64,000 bases of DNA from Rivihabitans pingtungensis (GCF_003201855.1 NZ_QJKI01000006.1:62001-126000); one strand, 5' to 3'. Positions 26,880 to 37,161 are shown, numbered from the stretch's first letter. Numbers and translations are program-made. The notes: generated by a model from the letters alone, not told the origin.

Positions 26880-28535
26880 TCAGAACCGCTCGAAATCCTG
26901 CTCATTCACTGCTGCACCAGCCGGCGGCAAGCTTGCTGCCGCTGCGGGTGCGCGCACGGCCGAGGGGTGGCTGTGGCTGCTGCGGCTGGCCGGCTTGACG
27001 GTGATTTTGCTGCTGCTGCGCCGGCTGCTGTCATCTTGCCCCAAATGGAAGAAAGTCATCAACTCTTGCAACTGTTCGGCCTGGCTGCCCAGCTCTTCGG
27101 CGGTGGCGGCCAATTGTTCCGAGGCCGAAGCGTTTTGCTGGGTGGCCTGATTGAGCTGCCCCATGGCGCCATTGATCTGCGATACGCCCGACGATTGCTC
27201 GCTGGAGGCGGCGGCGATTTCCTGCACCAAGTCAGAAGTTTTGCGAATGGTCGGCACCATTTCGGTCAGCAGCTCACCGGCACGGCCGGCCATCTTGACG
27301 CTGGAGCCTGCCAGTTGGCTGATTTCCTGGGCGGCCACCTGGCTGCGTTCGGCCAGTTTGCGCACTTCGGCGGCCACCACGGCAAAGCCCTTGCCGTGCT
27401 CGCCGGCGCGGGCGGCTTCGATGGCGGCGTTCAGCGCCAGCAGATTGGTCTGGTAGGCGATGTCGTCGATGATGCCGATGCGCGAGGCGATTTCCTGCAT
27501 GGCGTCGCTGGTGCGACGTACGGCCTCGCCGCCTTCAGCGGCTTCTTCCGCGGCCTTGGCGGCCATGCCGTCGGTGACGCGGGCGTTTTCGGTGTTCTGG
27601 GCAATCGAGGCGGTGATTTGCTCAATGCTGGCGGTGGTTTCTTCCACGCTGGCGGCTTGCTCGCTGGAGGCTTGCGACAGCGATTGCGCGGTGGCCGACA
27701 CTTGTGACGAGGCATTGGTCAGCGCATCGGCTGCCGAGCGCACTTCGCCGATGATCTGGGTGAGCTTGGTCACCATATTGCGCATGGCGTCCAGCAACTG
27801 GCCGGTTTCATCGTGCGATTTGACCTCGATATGCATGTCCAGCTTGCCATCGGCAAGCTGAGTGGCGATCTCGACGGCTTCTTTCAGCGGACGGGTGATC
27901 GAGCGGGTCATGGTGACGCCTACCAGCAGGGCAAACAGCACGGCGGCGCCAGAAACCGCCATCACCACCAGCATGGTGCGCTCCACATTCTGCTGGGTGG
28001 CCTTGCCGATATGAGAAACCTGTCCGCTTTCGTACTTGACCAGCTCGTTGACCGCACCGATATAGCTGCGGAACAAAGGCCGGTAGTCGGTGTACATCAG
28101 GTGCAGCGCCTGCTTGTGGTCACCCGCGTTCACCAAGCGGGTCAGATTGGCAACGCCGTTGAAGTACACCGCGCGGTTTTCTTCAATGGCCTTGGTGATT
28201 TCCCGTTCACGGTCAGTATTGGCCAACTCGATCAGTTTGTGCGAGCTGGCCTCGATGCGCGCTCGCGCCTCTTGCACCTTTTGCAGCTCGCTTTGCATGC
28301 CCTGGGTGTCGCCAATCAGCATGGCGTTGCGGATGGCGATGCCTGCGGCGTTGACGTCGGCGATCATTTCATTGGCCATCGCCACCTTGGGCGTGTGGTC
28401 GTTGATGACGTCGTCCACGTCTTCATTGATGCCGCGCAACTGCAGTGAGGCCATCACCCCGACCACCAGCAGCAAGGCAATCAGCACAGCAAAACCAACG
28501 GCCAGTCTGACCCCGATTTTCAGATTGGAAAACAC
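26880..28535 (-). CDS. Methyl-accepting chemotaxis protein with 4-helix-bundle sensor
   Basis: 551 residues: first membrane helix (~10-30), periplasmic four-helix-bundle ligand domain (~35-190), second helix ([17 protein letters not shown]), HAMP (~215-265) and signalling domain with the conserved hairpin [20 protein letters not shown]. The protein ends [13 protein letters not shown] fits the x-[FWY]-x-x-[FWY] pattern of the CheR-tethering pentapeptide, so this is probably the high-abundance receptor that recruits CheR. Inner membrane. Ligand unknown. Confidence 0.94.
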   Translation of the reverse strand: MFSNLKIGVRLAVGFAVLIALLLVVGVMASLQLRGINEDVDDVINDHTPKVAMANEMIADVNAAGIAIRNAMLIGDTQGMQSELQKVQEARARIEASSHKLIELANTDREREITKAIEENRAVYFNGVANLTRLVNAGDHKQALHLMYTDYRPLFRSYIGAVNELVKYESGQVSHIGKATQQNVERTMLVVMAVSGAAVLFALLVGVTMTRSITRPLKEAVEIATQLADGKLDMHIEVKSHDETGQLLDAMRNMVTKLTQIIGEVRSAADALTNASSQVSATAQSLSQASSEQAASVEETTASIEQITASIAQNTENARVTDGMAAKAAEEAAEGGEAVRRTSDAMQEIASRIGIIDDIAYQTNLLALNAAIEAARAGEHGKGFAVVAAEVRKLAERSQVAAQEISQLAGSSVKMAGRAGELLTEMVPTIRKTSDLVQEIAAASSEQSSGVSQINGAMGQLNQATQQNASASEQLAATAEELGSQAEQLQELMTFFHLGQDDSSRRSSSKITVKPASRSSHSHPSAVRAPAAAASLPPAGAAVNEQDFERF

Positions 28536-28593
28536 GTGTACGTCCCCTTCAAAAAACGCCCGACGCGCTGCACGGTGGCGCGTCGGTGATCAA

Positions 28594-30891
28594 TCAATGT
28601 TTGTGCGCGCGCGGCGCCGGCTCAAAGCTGCGCGCCTCGCGCCGACTGGCGCGACGCGCCAGCAATGGCACATCCAGAATCAGCCCCACTTCGCCGCTGC
28701 CCAGAATGGTCGAACCGCCAATGCCGCGCAAATGGCGGAACAAAGGCCCCAAGGGCTTGATGACCGTCTGGAACTCCCCGTGCAGACGATCCACCACCAA
28801 GCCGACCTTATGGCCGGCGTATTGCACCACCACCACGCTTTGCCGCGTAGACGGCTCGCCTTCCAGCTCGAACTCATCGCGCAGACGCAGGAATGGCAGC
28901 ACTTCGCCGCGCAGGTTCAGATATTCCCGGTCGCAATGGGTGGGCAGCTCGATGCACTCCACCACGGTGTCCAGCGGCACAATGAAATAATTCTTGCCGA
29001 CCGCGGTCAGGAAGCCGTCAATAATGGCCAGCGTCAATGGCAAGCGAATGACAAAGCGCGAGCCCTGGCCCGGTTTGCTCTTGATTTCCACCGTGCCGCG
29101 CAGCGCCTGAATATTGCGCGCCACCACGTCCAGGCCCACGCCGCGCCCGGACAGATTGCTCACCCGGTCGGCGGTGGAGAAGCCCGGTCGGAAAATCAGC
29201 GCAGCGATTTCTTCGTCGGTCAGGCTCTGGTTGGCGGGCACCAGGCCCTGGGCCACGGCCTTGGCCAGAATCTTGTCGTAGGGCAGGCCGCCGCCGTCAT
29301 CGCTGACCTCAATCACCACGCTGCTGGAATCATGATAGGCGTTCAGCTCAATGCGCCCGCGCGCCGGCTTGCCGGCAGCCTGGCGTTTTTCTTGTGACTC
29401 AATGCCATGGTCCATGGCGTTGCGCACCAGATGCATCAGCGGGTCGCCGACTTTTTCGATCAGCGATTTGTCCAGCTCGGTTTCTCCGCCGCGAATCACC
29501 AGGCCAATGTCCTTGCCCAGCTCGTGACTGACGTCGCGCACCACGCGGTTGAAGCGGTTGAAGGTTTCACCGATCTGCACCATGCGCAGCTGCAAGGCGC
29601 TGTCGCGGATGTCCTCTACCAGCCGCGACAGCAGCGAGGTGGCTTCCACCAGTTGGGTGGCGCCACTCTGGCGCGCCAGTTCGGTGGCGCTGGCGCCGGC
29701 AATCACCAGCTCGCCCACCAGATCAATCAGCCGGTCGAGTTTTTCCGCCTGCACGCGCAGCATGCGCGCTTCGCTGCTGGCGGCACGCGCCTTGGCTGGG
29801 GCCGGATGGTGCTCGCCGTCAGCGACTACGGCCGGCGGGCTGGCCACCGGTTCGATCTGGGCGCTGACTTCTTCGTGTTCGATCACCCTGGGGGCCGGCG
29901 CAGTTTGCTGCTGGGCTTGCTGAATGGCGCTCTGCCGCTGGATGGCGGCTTCAACCACCTCCGGGCGCACGCTTTTGTGCTCGACCAGAATGGCGCCAAT
30001 CGGCGGGCTATTGTCGGTGTAGGCCTTGGCCAACTCTTGGCTATTCAGGCCAATCAGCAGTTCGGATTCAGTCAGTGCGCCAGCGCGCAGCAGCATTTCA
30101 CCCAGCAGCGGACGCTCATCGTCCGGCAGGGCGTTGATCAGGGCAATGTAGTCTTCCGAGCGGCTGTGCGGCGGCAGGATGTGTAGTTCGCACTCGTCAC
30201 GGACAAAATCAAACACCGCTTCGATTTCTGGCTTGCCGGCGCTGGTCTCAAGGCAGATTTCAAAACCCAGGTAGCAAGCTTCTGGGTCCATCTGCTCGGC
30301 TGGCGGCATGGTGTCGGCCAAAGTTTGCAGTTCGCGGATGTCGCCCAGCGTGGTGAGAAAGCGTAAAAAGGCGATGGGGTCCATGCCGTGGCGCAGCACA
30401 TCCTCGCCAAAACGCACCGAGATATACCAGATATCAGGGGCGTTTTCGCCTACCGGCGCGACGGCCTCAGGAGGGGGAGAGGCCGGACTGGCGCTGGCCA
30501 CCGAAGGCGCGCTCTCTTGTTCCAGGCGCTCACGCAGACGGGTGTCAGCGTCGATTACGCTGGTGGACAAGGTGGTTTCACCCTGCTCCAAGGCATCCAG
30601 CAACAGGCCGATATGGTCGGCGCAGTCCAACAGCAGGTTAATGCGCATTTCCGACGGCGATAGCCGGCCATCGCGCAGTTGGTCGAGCAGGTTTTCCACC
30701 TTGTGGGTGAAGCTTTCCAGGTAGCTGCATTCCACCACGCCAGCGCCGCCCTTGATGGTGTGGGCAGCGCGGAAGATGGCATTGATGTCGCTGGTTTCTT
30801 CCGGGTTGGCTTCCAGTGCCAGCAAGCCGGCTTCCATTTCCGCCAGCTGCTCGCGGCTTTCCTGTACAAAAACGCCAGTTAATTCATCCAT
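28594..30891 (-). CDS. cheA: Chemotaxis sensor kinase
   Basis: 765 residues. HPt domain at the N-terminus with phospho-acceptor His44 in RAAHTIKGGAG. The middle (~150-370) is not a standard CheY-binding P2: it holds a FRFLTTLGDIREL segment and GEMLLRAGALTESELLIGL, the latter like the N-terminal fold of GspE-type proteins. Then dimerisation (VQAEKLDRLIDLVGELVI), ATPase (LMHLVRNAMDHGIES, GRGVGLDVV) and C-terminal CheW domain. This layout resembles CheA of the Pseudomonas Che2/Vibrio cluster III type. Starts five bases after the STAS gene. Confidence 0.96.
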   Translation of the reverse strand: MDELTGVFVQESREQLAEMEAGLLALEANPEETSDINAIFRAAHTIKGGAGVVECSYLESFTHKVENLLDQLRDGRLSPSEMRINLLLDCADHIGLLLDALEQGETTLSTSVIDADTRLRERLEQESAPSVASASPASPPPEAVAPVGENAPDIWYISVRFGEDVLRHGMDPIAFLRFLTTLGDIRELQTLADTMPPAEQMDPEACYLGFEICLETSAGKPEIEAVFDFVRDECELHILPPHSRSEDYIALINALPDDERPLLGEMLLRAGALTESELLIGLNSQELAKAYTDNSPPIGAILVEHKSVRPEVVEAAIQRQSAIQQAQQQTAPAPRVIEHEEVSAQIEPVASPPAVVADGEHHPAPAKARAASSEARMLRVQAEKLDRLIDLVGELVIAGASATELARQSGATQLVEATSLLSRLVEDIRDSALQLRMVQIGETFNRFNRVVRDVSHELGKDIGLVIRGGETELDKSLIEKVGDPLMHLVRNAMDHGIESQEKRQAAGKPARGRIELNAYHDSSSVVIEVSDDGGGLPYDKILAKAVAQGLVPANQSLTDEEIAALIFRPGFSTADRVSNLSGRGVGLDVVARNIQALRGTVEIKSKPGQGSRFVIRLPLTLAIIDGFLTAVGKNYFIVPLDTVVECIELPTHCDREYLNLRGEVLPFLRLRDEFELEGEPSTRQSVVVVQYAGHKVGLVVDRLHGEFQTVIKPLGPLFRHLRGIGGSTILGSGEVGLILDVPLLARRASRREARSFEPAPRAHKH

Positions 30892-30896
30892 AAATG

Positions 30897-31211
30897 TCAG
30901 GCCGCCTCCACCTCAGGCTCGGTTGCGCGCGGCGCAGAAAAATTTTCAGTCAAGCGACAGAAGGCCAGCAGGTCAGCCACGGTCGGGCTGACCGCGACAA
31001 TATTCAGGCGCCGGCCACTGGCGTGCGCCTCCCGGCGCAGCAGCCACAGTAATTGCAGACCAGCGGTGTCGATTTCGCCGACCCGCGACAAATCCAGTGT
31101 GACGTCGCCTTCGCTCTGGTGCAGGCCTTCCAGCCAGCGTTGCTTGATCGCTTGGGCGTGGTAAATGGTCAGATCGTTGTCGGCATACAGCGTCGGGGTG
31201 AGCATGGTCAT
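30897..31211 (-). CDS. STAS-domain protein of the chemotaxis cluster
   Basis: About 104 residues of anti-sigma-antagonist fold: DVTLDLSRVGEIDTAGLQLL contains the family loop with potential phosphorylatable residue (DTAG in place of DSSG, so Thr). First gene of the cheA transcript, ending five bases before cheA. Role inferred: a modulator of the CheA system, as STAS proteins are found at this position in similar clusters. Two nearby ATGs (+9 and -6) are possible; the one nine bases after ACAGG is used. Confidence 0.8.
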   Translation of the reverse strand: MTMLTPTLYADNDLTIYHAQAIKQRWLEGLHQSEGDVTLDLSRVGEIDTAGLQLLWLLRREAHASGRRLNIVAVSPTVADLLAFCRLTENFSAPRATEPEVEAA

Positions 31212-31220
31212 GTCCGGCAT

Positions 31221-31843
31221 CCTGTGTTCGTCAGAGTGTGGGCAAACGGCGCGCACCTTGCGGATGTGCGCAATGAAACGTCGGTTTGGCGGGTTTTCCT
31301 GCCATGCGCCAGTATGCCCGAAAATCTTGTCATATTGTGTGGCTGCCGACGCCAGACCCGCAGTCCGACTGGCAATTGGTTTGACCATACAATCAGTGGG
31401 CCTGACGATCCCATGCTTTAGGCCGGGCGGGCAATGGCAAGTTCAGGGATTTCTGGCCTGGATCAAACTTGCTGCGGTATAGGCGTCGGCAATGTTCTTC
31501 TGCATGCGCCTGAGCGGTCAGCAGGATTTTGACTGAAGGGGGATGGTGTTGCGTGACAGGTCTATCCAGGCAAGGGATAGTGTGATTTGCTGGCAGGATT
31601 GTTTTGGGCTATATGTTTTTCGGGTGATTATTCCGGGTGTTGTCATAAATATGGTTTTTTATCATTGGCATACCAGTATAATGAATGGACATGGTGCACT
31701 TGGTGGGCGCTATGTGGTGCGGAATTAAATATATCAATCAGCTATATTTCAATCGCATTGAATGTTAATGGTGTTTGGCTATTGTTTTTCATATAGCTGA
31801 AAGCTATTCCTATAAATCAAGCGACATTTGTACACTGTCGCTC
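31221..31843. other. AT-rich gene-free stretch between STAS and XRE genes
   Basis: About 620 bases. From 31540 onward it is strikingly AT-rich (runs such as GGAATTAAATATATC) compared with the >60 percent GC surroundings, suggesting acquired DNA arriving with the XRE gene. It must contain the promoter for the STAS-cheA operon (minus) and for the XRE gene (plus; TATAAA at 31811). Short ORFs in it show no family features. Confidence 0.6.
31821..31841. promoter_or_regulatory. Dyad operator immediately before the XRE gene
   Basis: GCGACA and TGTCGC are perfect inverted arms separated by nine bases that include TGTACA. The dyad ends two bases before the ATG and begins just after TATAAA. It would cover the transcription start and occupies the place of the SD, suggesting autoregulation and a leaderless or near-leaderless mRNA. 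Confidence 0.6.
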
Positions 31844-32266
31844 ATGATTGGACATCGCATTCGAGAAGCCAGAAAACAGCGCGGTTACAACCAACAATGG
31901 CTGGCCGAGCAAATTGGCGTTTCTCAACCCTCCGTCAGCGACTGGGAATCCGGCCGCAATGATCCCACCATGGATAATCTTGCCATGGCGGCGCGTGTGC
32001 TTGACGTTCATATTGAATGGCTGGCTACAGGTCGCGGCCCGCGAGATTATGCTGACATGCTTGGTGAGCTGGCCTGTCAGGAAAAGACAGGCGAATATAA
32101 TTATTCGCGAAAATTGCAGCCGCCGGTGCCGCCTTCCCGCCAGGAAACACAAGAGTTTTCCCGCTTGCTGCGCCGTTTGCAGCCAGAACAGCGGGTGTTA
32201 TTGCTGGGTGTATTGCGCAGCCTGGTGGACAGCGAAAAAACCGACGGGGAAAAACCCGCTAAATGA
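31844..32266 (+). CDS. XRE-family helix-turn-helix regulator
   Basis: 140 residues. The N-terminal HTH (residues ~1-60) is textbook: IREARKQRGYNQQWLAEQ, then VSQPSVSDWESGRNDPTMDNL, then IEWLATGRG. The C-terminal half has no recognised domain but ends in a helical RLLRRLQPEQRVLLLGVLRSL. Likely a phage-repressor-like autoregulator binding the dyad at its own start. It is inverted relative to, and splits, the chemotaxis cluster. The start has no visible SD. Confidence 0.85.
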   Translation: MIGHRIREARKQRGYNQQWLAEQIGVSQPSVSDWESGRNDPTMDNLAMAARVLDVHIEWLATGRGPRDYADMLGELACQEKTGEYNYSRKLQPPVPPSRQETQEFSRLLRRLQPEQRVLLLGVLRSLVDSEKTDGEKPAK

Positions 32267-32299
32267 TCTCCCCCTCCTGTGGCCGGAGCCAGTGGCCAT

Positions 32300-32345
32300 A
32301 AAACATCAGGGCTCGCCGATGGTATTCGGCGAGCCCTGATGTTTT
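32300..32345. terminator. Bidirectional terminator between XRE and mcp genes
   Basis: A perfect 20-bp inverted repeat (arm AAAACATCAGGGCTCGCCGA) with a 6-base loop; each arm ends in TTTT on its own strand. It serves the convergent XRE (plus) and mcp (minus) transcripts. Confidence 0.85.
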
Positions 32346-32359
32346 GGGGAGAAGCAGGA

Positions 32360-33655
32360 TCAGAACAGTTCCACTTTCGGGCCGTCGCTGTCCTGGCTGG
32401 TCGAGCCATCCTTCAGCGAGCGTCGGTGGCTGTCCCGCTGTTGGGACATCACGTACTGGTCGAACATGGCGCTCAGGTGCTCGGCCAGCGGGGTAAAGTC
32501 GGCATGCGGGTTGTCAAAGGCGCGCAGGCGCTCGGCCAGCAGCTCGGCATGGCTGTCCAGCCGACGCAAGGCGGCGCCGACATGTTCCAGCTGTTGGCGG
32601 GTGACATCCTGAAACTGCACGCTGGCCAGGGTATCCATGAACATCGACGACAGCTCCGTGCTGCATTCGCGCACGGTGGCCAGCACGGTCTTGACGTTGT
32701 CGGTGGCTTCTTCGTAGCTGCGCGACAGTTCGGCCATCTGTTCGGAAAATACCTTGAGGATGGCGCGTTCTTTTTCCACCTGCTGGGTGGACAGGGCTTC
32801 GCTGAACTGCTCTTCGATGGTGGACGCCACTTCCTGAATACCCTGATTGATACGGGTGACGGCGTTGTCACTTTCTTGAGAAAGTTTGCGCACCTCATCG
32901 GCCACCACGGCAAAACCACGCCCGGCCTCGCCCGCGCGGGCGGCCTCAATGGCGGCATTCAGGGCCAGCAGATTGGTTTGTGCGGCGATGTCGCGGATCA
33001 GCTGCACCAGGGCTTCCAGTGCCCGGGCTTCCGACACCACTTGTGCCACACGTTGTTGCTCGGTTTCTGCTGCGGCAATGCGGCGCTGGATGTATTCGGT
33101 CATCTTGCCGATCATCGCCCGGTTTTGGGCAATGCTGGCTTCCGAATCTTCGATGCGTTGCAGCGATTCGCTGGTGGTGCGGGTAACAAAGCCATCCAGC
33201 CGGCTGACCACCTGATCAATGGTTTGCAGGCGCTGGGTCATGTCAAAGGCGGCGGCTTCGGTTTGTGCCACCACATTGTCCAACTGGCCGCGCACCACAT
33301 CATCGAAGGTTTGCACCGAAGACAGTTCGTCGGCCACTTCATTGGCCACCAGGCGGATTTTCTCGCGTTCTTCACGCATCCGGGTCTGCATATGGGCCAC
33401 GCCGAACATCTCGTCGTTGAACAGCGTGCGTGACACCACCAGTTGGCCGACCAGTGCCGCCAGCATGGCCAGCATGGTGCCAATGGCGTCTCCCAGCGCC
33501 ACGCTGATGCCCAGTATCGGCAGCAGGGTGGCGTGGAACCAGCCATGGGCAAGAAACACGAACCAGCAGGTCACCACGGAGACGCCCAGCGTCACCATGA
33601 TGGAGCGCAGCATGATCTGCCGGGGTTTGCGTGGAGAAGATGGCGACATGGTCAA
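32360..33655 (-). CDS. Methyl-accepting chemotaxis protein without periplasmic domain
   Basis: 431 residues. Two closely spaced membrane helices near the N-terminus ([20 protein letters not shown] and a second at ~43-70) leave almost no periplasmic loop, so sensing must be cytoplasmic, within the membrane or by partner proteins. The coiled-coil signalling region carries [20 protein letters not shown] and [13 protein letters not shown]. The C-terminal ~100 residues ([20 protein letters not shown]) resemble the QFQD region of PilJ/DUF-like receptors. Co-transcribed with cheY after it (cheY is upstream, five-base gap). Confidence 0.9.
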   Translation of the reverse strand: MTMSPSSPRKPRQIMLRSIMVTLGVSVVTCWFVFLAHGWFHATLLPILGISVALGDAIGTMLAMLAALVGQLVVSRTLFNDEMFGVAHMQTRMREEREKIRLVANEVADELSSVQTFDDVVRGQLDNVVAQTEAAAFDMTQRLQTIDQVVSRLDGFVTRTTSESLQRIEDSEASIAQNRAMIGKMTEYIQRRIAAAETEQQRVAQVVSEARALEALVQLIRDIAAQTNLLALNAAIEAARAGEAGRGFAVVADEVRKLSQESDNAVTRINQGIQEVASTIEEQFSEALSTQQVEKERAILKVFSEQMAELSRSYEEATDNVKTVLATVRECSTELSSMFMDTLASVQFQDVTRQQLEHVGAALRRLDSHAELLAERLRAFDNPHADFTPLAEHLSAMFDQYVMSQQRDSHRRSLKDGSTSQDSDGPKVELF

Positions 33656-33660
33656 AAGCC

Positions 33661-34029
33661 TCAGCGCAGCACGAGTTTAATGGTGTTCAGCAGCGATTCG
33701 GCTGTGGCAGGTTTCACCAGCCAGCCGGAGGCGCCGGCGGCCTTGGCCTCGGCGCGCTTGGTCTGTTGCGATTCGGTAGTCAGAAACAGAATCGGCATGA
33801 AGCGATAATTGGGCAGCTTGCGCACTTCCTTGATCAACTCGATGCCATTCATGCCCGGCATGTTCAGGTCGGTGATCAGCAGATCCACCTTCACGCCGGA
33901 TTGAAACTTGCGCAACGCTTCTTCGGCGTTGGCGGCTTTTTCGGTTTCAAACCCGGCCTTGGTCAGGATATTGGAAATACTCAGCAGGATCGTGGCGGAA
34001 TCATCCACCAGAAAAATGCGTTTACTCAT
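33661..34029 (-). CDS. cheY: Single-domain response regulator of the CheY type
   Basis: 122 residues, receiver domain only: acidic pair DD (9-10), phospho-acceptor Asp54 in [11 protein letters not shown], Thr84-region FLTTES and Lys in WLVKPAT. Probably phosphorylated by the CheA of this cluster; no output domain, so it acts by protein contact (flagellar motor or other target). First gene of the cluster as transcribed, with the long upstream gap as promoter region. Confidence 0.93.
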   Translation of the reverse strand: MSKRIFLVDDSATILLSISNILTKAGFETEKAANAEEALRKFQSGVKVDLLITDLNMPGMNGIELIKEVRKLPNYRFMPILFLTTESQQTKRAEAKAAGASGWLVKPATAESLLNTIKLVLR

Positions 34030-34765
34030 GGTCGGGTAACTCTTTCTTCAGGTCGTCGCAAGCCATCCGGCGGCTTGCGCCGCGATTCAACAGGTCGTCT
34101 CCAAGACATGCGCGATGTCTTGTGTGCTGGCGGCATCTGACCGGTACGACATCCGCCCTGCGTTGGCACGCCAAAAGGGCGCGCTGGGGCGAAGCGTTGC
34201 ACGGGGAGCGCTGCCAGATCCAGGCCGTTACCCTGACGGCTGCCTGGATTGACACGACAATGTGGCGGAAACATCAAACAGTCAGAAAACAAGCCGTGCA
34301 TTCTACGAGCCCACATGGGGGTGCTGTTGATGCCGGTCAAGGTTTTTCCAGCCAGTGCAAGACTTCATCACTGATTGGCCAGCTTGGCAACCGTAGAATT
34401 ACTGAATCTGTGGCCAGTGTCCAGTCGCAATTTATGTCGGCCGCGCCCGGCCATTCCGCCATGGTGTGGCCATGTCTGGAATATCTGCGGCAGAGACTGC
34501 TGTTTTCTGGGCTGTCATTGCAGTGTAAACAAACACTTGTCGTTTTGTGAAGAAATCAGAGATACCTGCCTGCCAGGTTGGCACAGCGGCGTTGAGCGGA
34601 CGTCAGCGTGCCTATGCCATGCGAGCATTTTTGCACTAAAAACCACATGAGGGGCTTGCCGCGCCCGCGCCGGGCTGCATGCAGCGTCTGGCCCGGCCAT
34701 CCTGGGCGCGACCAGATGGCGCTGACGGCACGCAGGGCGGCTGCAAGTGGTTTGGTCTGCCGTGC
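34030..34765. other. Gene-free stretch upstream of cheY
   Basis: About 735 bases. Short ORFs on both strands show no family resemblance. The half next to cheY presumably carries its promoter. The part at 34500-34640 is less GC-rich and might be relic DNA. Nothing else recognised. Confidence 0.5.
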
Positions 34766-35653
34766 TCAGGCGGCCAGCGGCAAGGCGCCAGGCTGTGCCG
34801 AACGGGCGCCGGCCAACAAGCCGGACATCAAGGCAAACACGGCGTCGATGGCTTCGGTGCACACGCCAAAGCAATCCGCGCCATTGGCCCCGGCGCAGCC
34901 GGTCAGCTGGCTGGCCAGGCATTGCAGGGTGCGCTGCACGCCGGCGTCAATGCGCGCCAGGCCATCGCGCATGCCGGGCAGGCGGCTGTGCTGGCTGGCG
35001 GCCAGCGCCTGACGGCAGGCGCCGTTCAGGGTTTCGATGCGGCTGGCCAGATAAGCCAGCCGCACCCGCGCCACCGCAGTGCACTGGCCGCGCGCGGCCA
35101 CGCCGGCGCTGATGGCGCGCGCCTGGCCCAGCGCTTCGGATAAAGCCGGCAGCTGATCCACCAGGGCGCTGACCCAGCCATGATCCTGCGGGCCGGCGCT
35201 CAGGCTGGCCTCGCCGATGGCGCGCAGCCAGTTCAGCGCCTGGCTGATCAGCTCGGTGTGGCGGGCGATGCTGTCGGCGGCGTCCAGTTGCTCCAGCTCG
35301 GCGCACAAGGCGCGCCAGTCGGCGCAAAAGCGTTCCCACTGCGCGCGCGGCAACACATCCGCCGCGCTGAGGTGGTCATCCGGCAGTTGCGCCAGGGTGT
35401 GCATGTGCTGGTTGGCCTGCTCGCGCTCGGCGTGCAGACGCGGCCCCACCGAGCGGTCGCCGTTCAGCCACATGCTGGACAAACCGCGATGGCGTTGCAG
35501 ATGCATCACCAGGTTCTGCAAGGTGCCACACCATTGCACGCCATCCTGTTGACGGCGCTGGCGCCAGCGCTGGCCAAACAAACGGCAACGCACGGCGGTG
35601 GCGGCGCCCAGCAGGGTCATGCTGGCAATCGGCAAGAGTTCGAGGGCTTCCAT
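34766..35653 (-). CDS. NIT-like (nitrate/nitrite-sensing) domain protein
   Basis: 295 residues. A short hydrophobic N-terminus (LLPIASMTLLGAATAV) is followed by Arg-rich residues, predicting a membrane anchor with the rest in the cytoplasm. The helical body (LVMHLQRHRGLSSMWLNGD and, near the end, CRQALAASQHSRLPGMRDGL) resembles nitrate/nitrite-sensing NIT domains with their QxxRG-like first helix. There is no output domain. It starts 30 bases after the chemoreceptor gene upstream, so the two may form a split sensor. Start chosen for AAGGAG seven bases before the ATG. Family call is tentative. Confidence 0.6.
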   Translation of the reverse strand: MEALELLPIASMTLLGAATAVRCRLFGQRWRQRRQQDGVQWCGTLQNLVMHLQRHRGLSSMWLNGDRSVGPRLHAEREQANQHMHTLAQLPDDHLSAADVLPRAQWERFCADWRALCAELEQLDAADSIARHTELISQALNWLRAIGEASLSAGPQDHGWVSALVDQLPALSEALGQARAISAGVAARGQCTAVARVRLAYLASRIETLNGACRQALAASQHSRLPGMRDGLARIDAGVQRTLQCLASQLTGCAGANGADCFGVCTEAIDAVFALMSGLLAGARSAQPGALPLAA

Positions 35654-35682
35654 GGGGAATCTCCTTAGCAATGGGGCAAGCG

Positions 35683-36876
35683 TCACAGCGTGTGCGCACC
35701 GACCAGCTTTTCCAGTTTGATGGCCAGTTGTTCGAGGTAGCGCGACACATCGGCGGTTTCGTGCACGTGGCGGGCGTTTTCCTGGGCGAGCACGTCGCGC
35801 GCTTCGACGTTGCGGGTGAGTGCATGGCTGGCGTCGCGTTGCTCGTCAATCGCCAGCGCCATTTGTCCGGCCAGCGCGCGGGTGTCGGCGGTGACTGCGC
35901 AGATGCCGGCCAGGCGCTGGGCGGCGGCGCTGGCCTGGGCGCTGCTGTGCTCGGCTTTGTCCTGGCAGATTTCAATGCGCGCCACGGCGTGGCCCACGTC
36001 GGCGCCAATGGCGGCCACCACCTGGGTGATGTCCTCGGTGGCCACTTGCGTGCGCTGGGCCAGGTTGCGCACTTCGTCGGCCACCACGGCAAAGCCCCGG
36101 CCGGATTCGCCGGCGCGGGCGGCCTCAATCGAGGCGTTCAGCGCCAGCAGATTGGTTTGCACGGCCACCTCGCGAATCAGCTCCACCACCTGGGTGATTT
36201 CGCCCGAGCGCTGATGCAGGCCGTCCAGGGTCAGCCGCAAGGCGCGGGTTTCCGCCGCCAGATCGGCCATGGCCGCCGCCACCTCGCTGACCTCGCGCTC
36301 GCCTTCGCTGGCGGCCTGATGGCTGGCACTGGCGCTGGCGGCGGTGTCTTGCATTTGCACCGACATATTGTCCAGGCTGGCGCTGAGCTGTTCGAGGGTG
36401 GCGGTGGACGACAAGGTCAGGTCGCGCTGCTGATCCATGCTGTGGCTGAGCCGGCCGGCGGCGTGGCTGACTTCGCCAGCGGCGTGGCGCAACTCGGCGC
36501 CAGCGCGCTGCAAATCCACAAAGATATCGGCCAGACGGCGGGTGCTGAGGTTCAGCCAATCGCCCACAGCGCCCACCGTGTCGGTGCGGTACAGATGCAC
36601 ACGCTGGCTGAGGTTGCGCTCGGCCAGCGCGGTCAGCGCATTGCGCAGCGATTGCCAGTCTTGGTGGGCGATGCGCACCATGACCATGCCGGCAATCAGC
36701 GCGGCCAGCCAGCCCAGCGCCGCCAGCGACCAGGCAGACAATTGTTTGGCCGGCTCGACCGCCAGCACCAGGGGGACGGTGGCCAGCAACAGCAGGGCAA
36801 AAGCCAGCCAGGCGCGGCCGGCCAGCGACATGGGCAGCCAGCTCTTGGCTGGCGTGGGGGGTGAATGTGTAGCCAT
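35683..36876 (-). CDS. Methyl-accepting chemotaxis protein, short membrane hairpin
   Basis: 397 residues. Two N-terminal membrane helices ([19 protein letters not shown] and [19 protein letters not shown]) with a loop of only about ten residues, then a HAMP-like linker and a signalling domain with [20 protein letters not shown] and [16 protein letters not shown]. With no ligand domain of its own, it probably takes input from the NIT-like protein encoded immediately downstream. Not contiguous with the che cluster (about 1.6 kb from cheY). Confidence 0.9.
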   Translation of the reverse strand: MATHSPPTPAKSWLPMSLAGRAWLAFALLLLATVPLVLAVEPAKQLSAWSLAALGWLAALIAGMVMVRIAHQDWQSLRNALTALAERNLSQRVHLYRTDTVGAVGDWLNLSTRRLADIFVDLQRAGAELRHAAGEVSHAAGRLSHSMDQQRDLTLSSTATLEQLSASLDNMSVQMQDTAASASASHQAASEGEREVSEVAAAMADLAAETRALRLTLDGLHQRSGEITQVVELIREVAVQTNLLALNASIEAARAGESGRGFAVVADEVRNLAQRTQVATEDITQVVAAIGADVGHAVARIEICQDKAEHSSAQASAAAQRLAGICAVTADTRALAGQMALAIDEQRDASHALTRNVEARDVLAQENARHVHETADVSRYLEQLAIKLEKLVGAHTL

Positions 36877-37161
36877 GATAATTCCCTCTTATGGTCCGGC
36901 TCGGGGCCGGTTGTGCCACTTGAAGTGGCTTGTTGTACGGGGAATCAGGCAAGGATCGTGCCGACTGCACTGCACAAAAAACCTGCTGTGTCAGGCAGTT
37001 TTGTTGCAATGTGATGGCTATTCACCGCTGCGGCGCACCATGATGAAGCACACCTGCGCCGCCACTGTGCCCTATGCTGGCGCAGTTGGATCGGCGGACA
37101 GAAAATGCCTTTGGCAAGTCGGCGCGGCCGTCCTGGCCAGCAGGGTTTTGCACGCAGCGCG
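36877..37161. other. Gene-free stretch upstream of the third receptor gene
   Basis: About 285 bases between the chemoreceptor start (minus) and repeat copy 4. It should hold the promoter for the receptor/NIT pair. No other structure recognised. Confidence 0.45.

Noticed and set aside
34122..34550. A 142-codon ORF upstream of cheY
   Set aside because: No recognisable domain, no good SD, and atypical composition; treated as non-coding.
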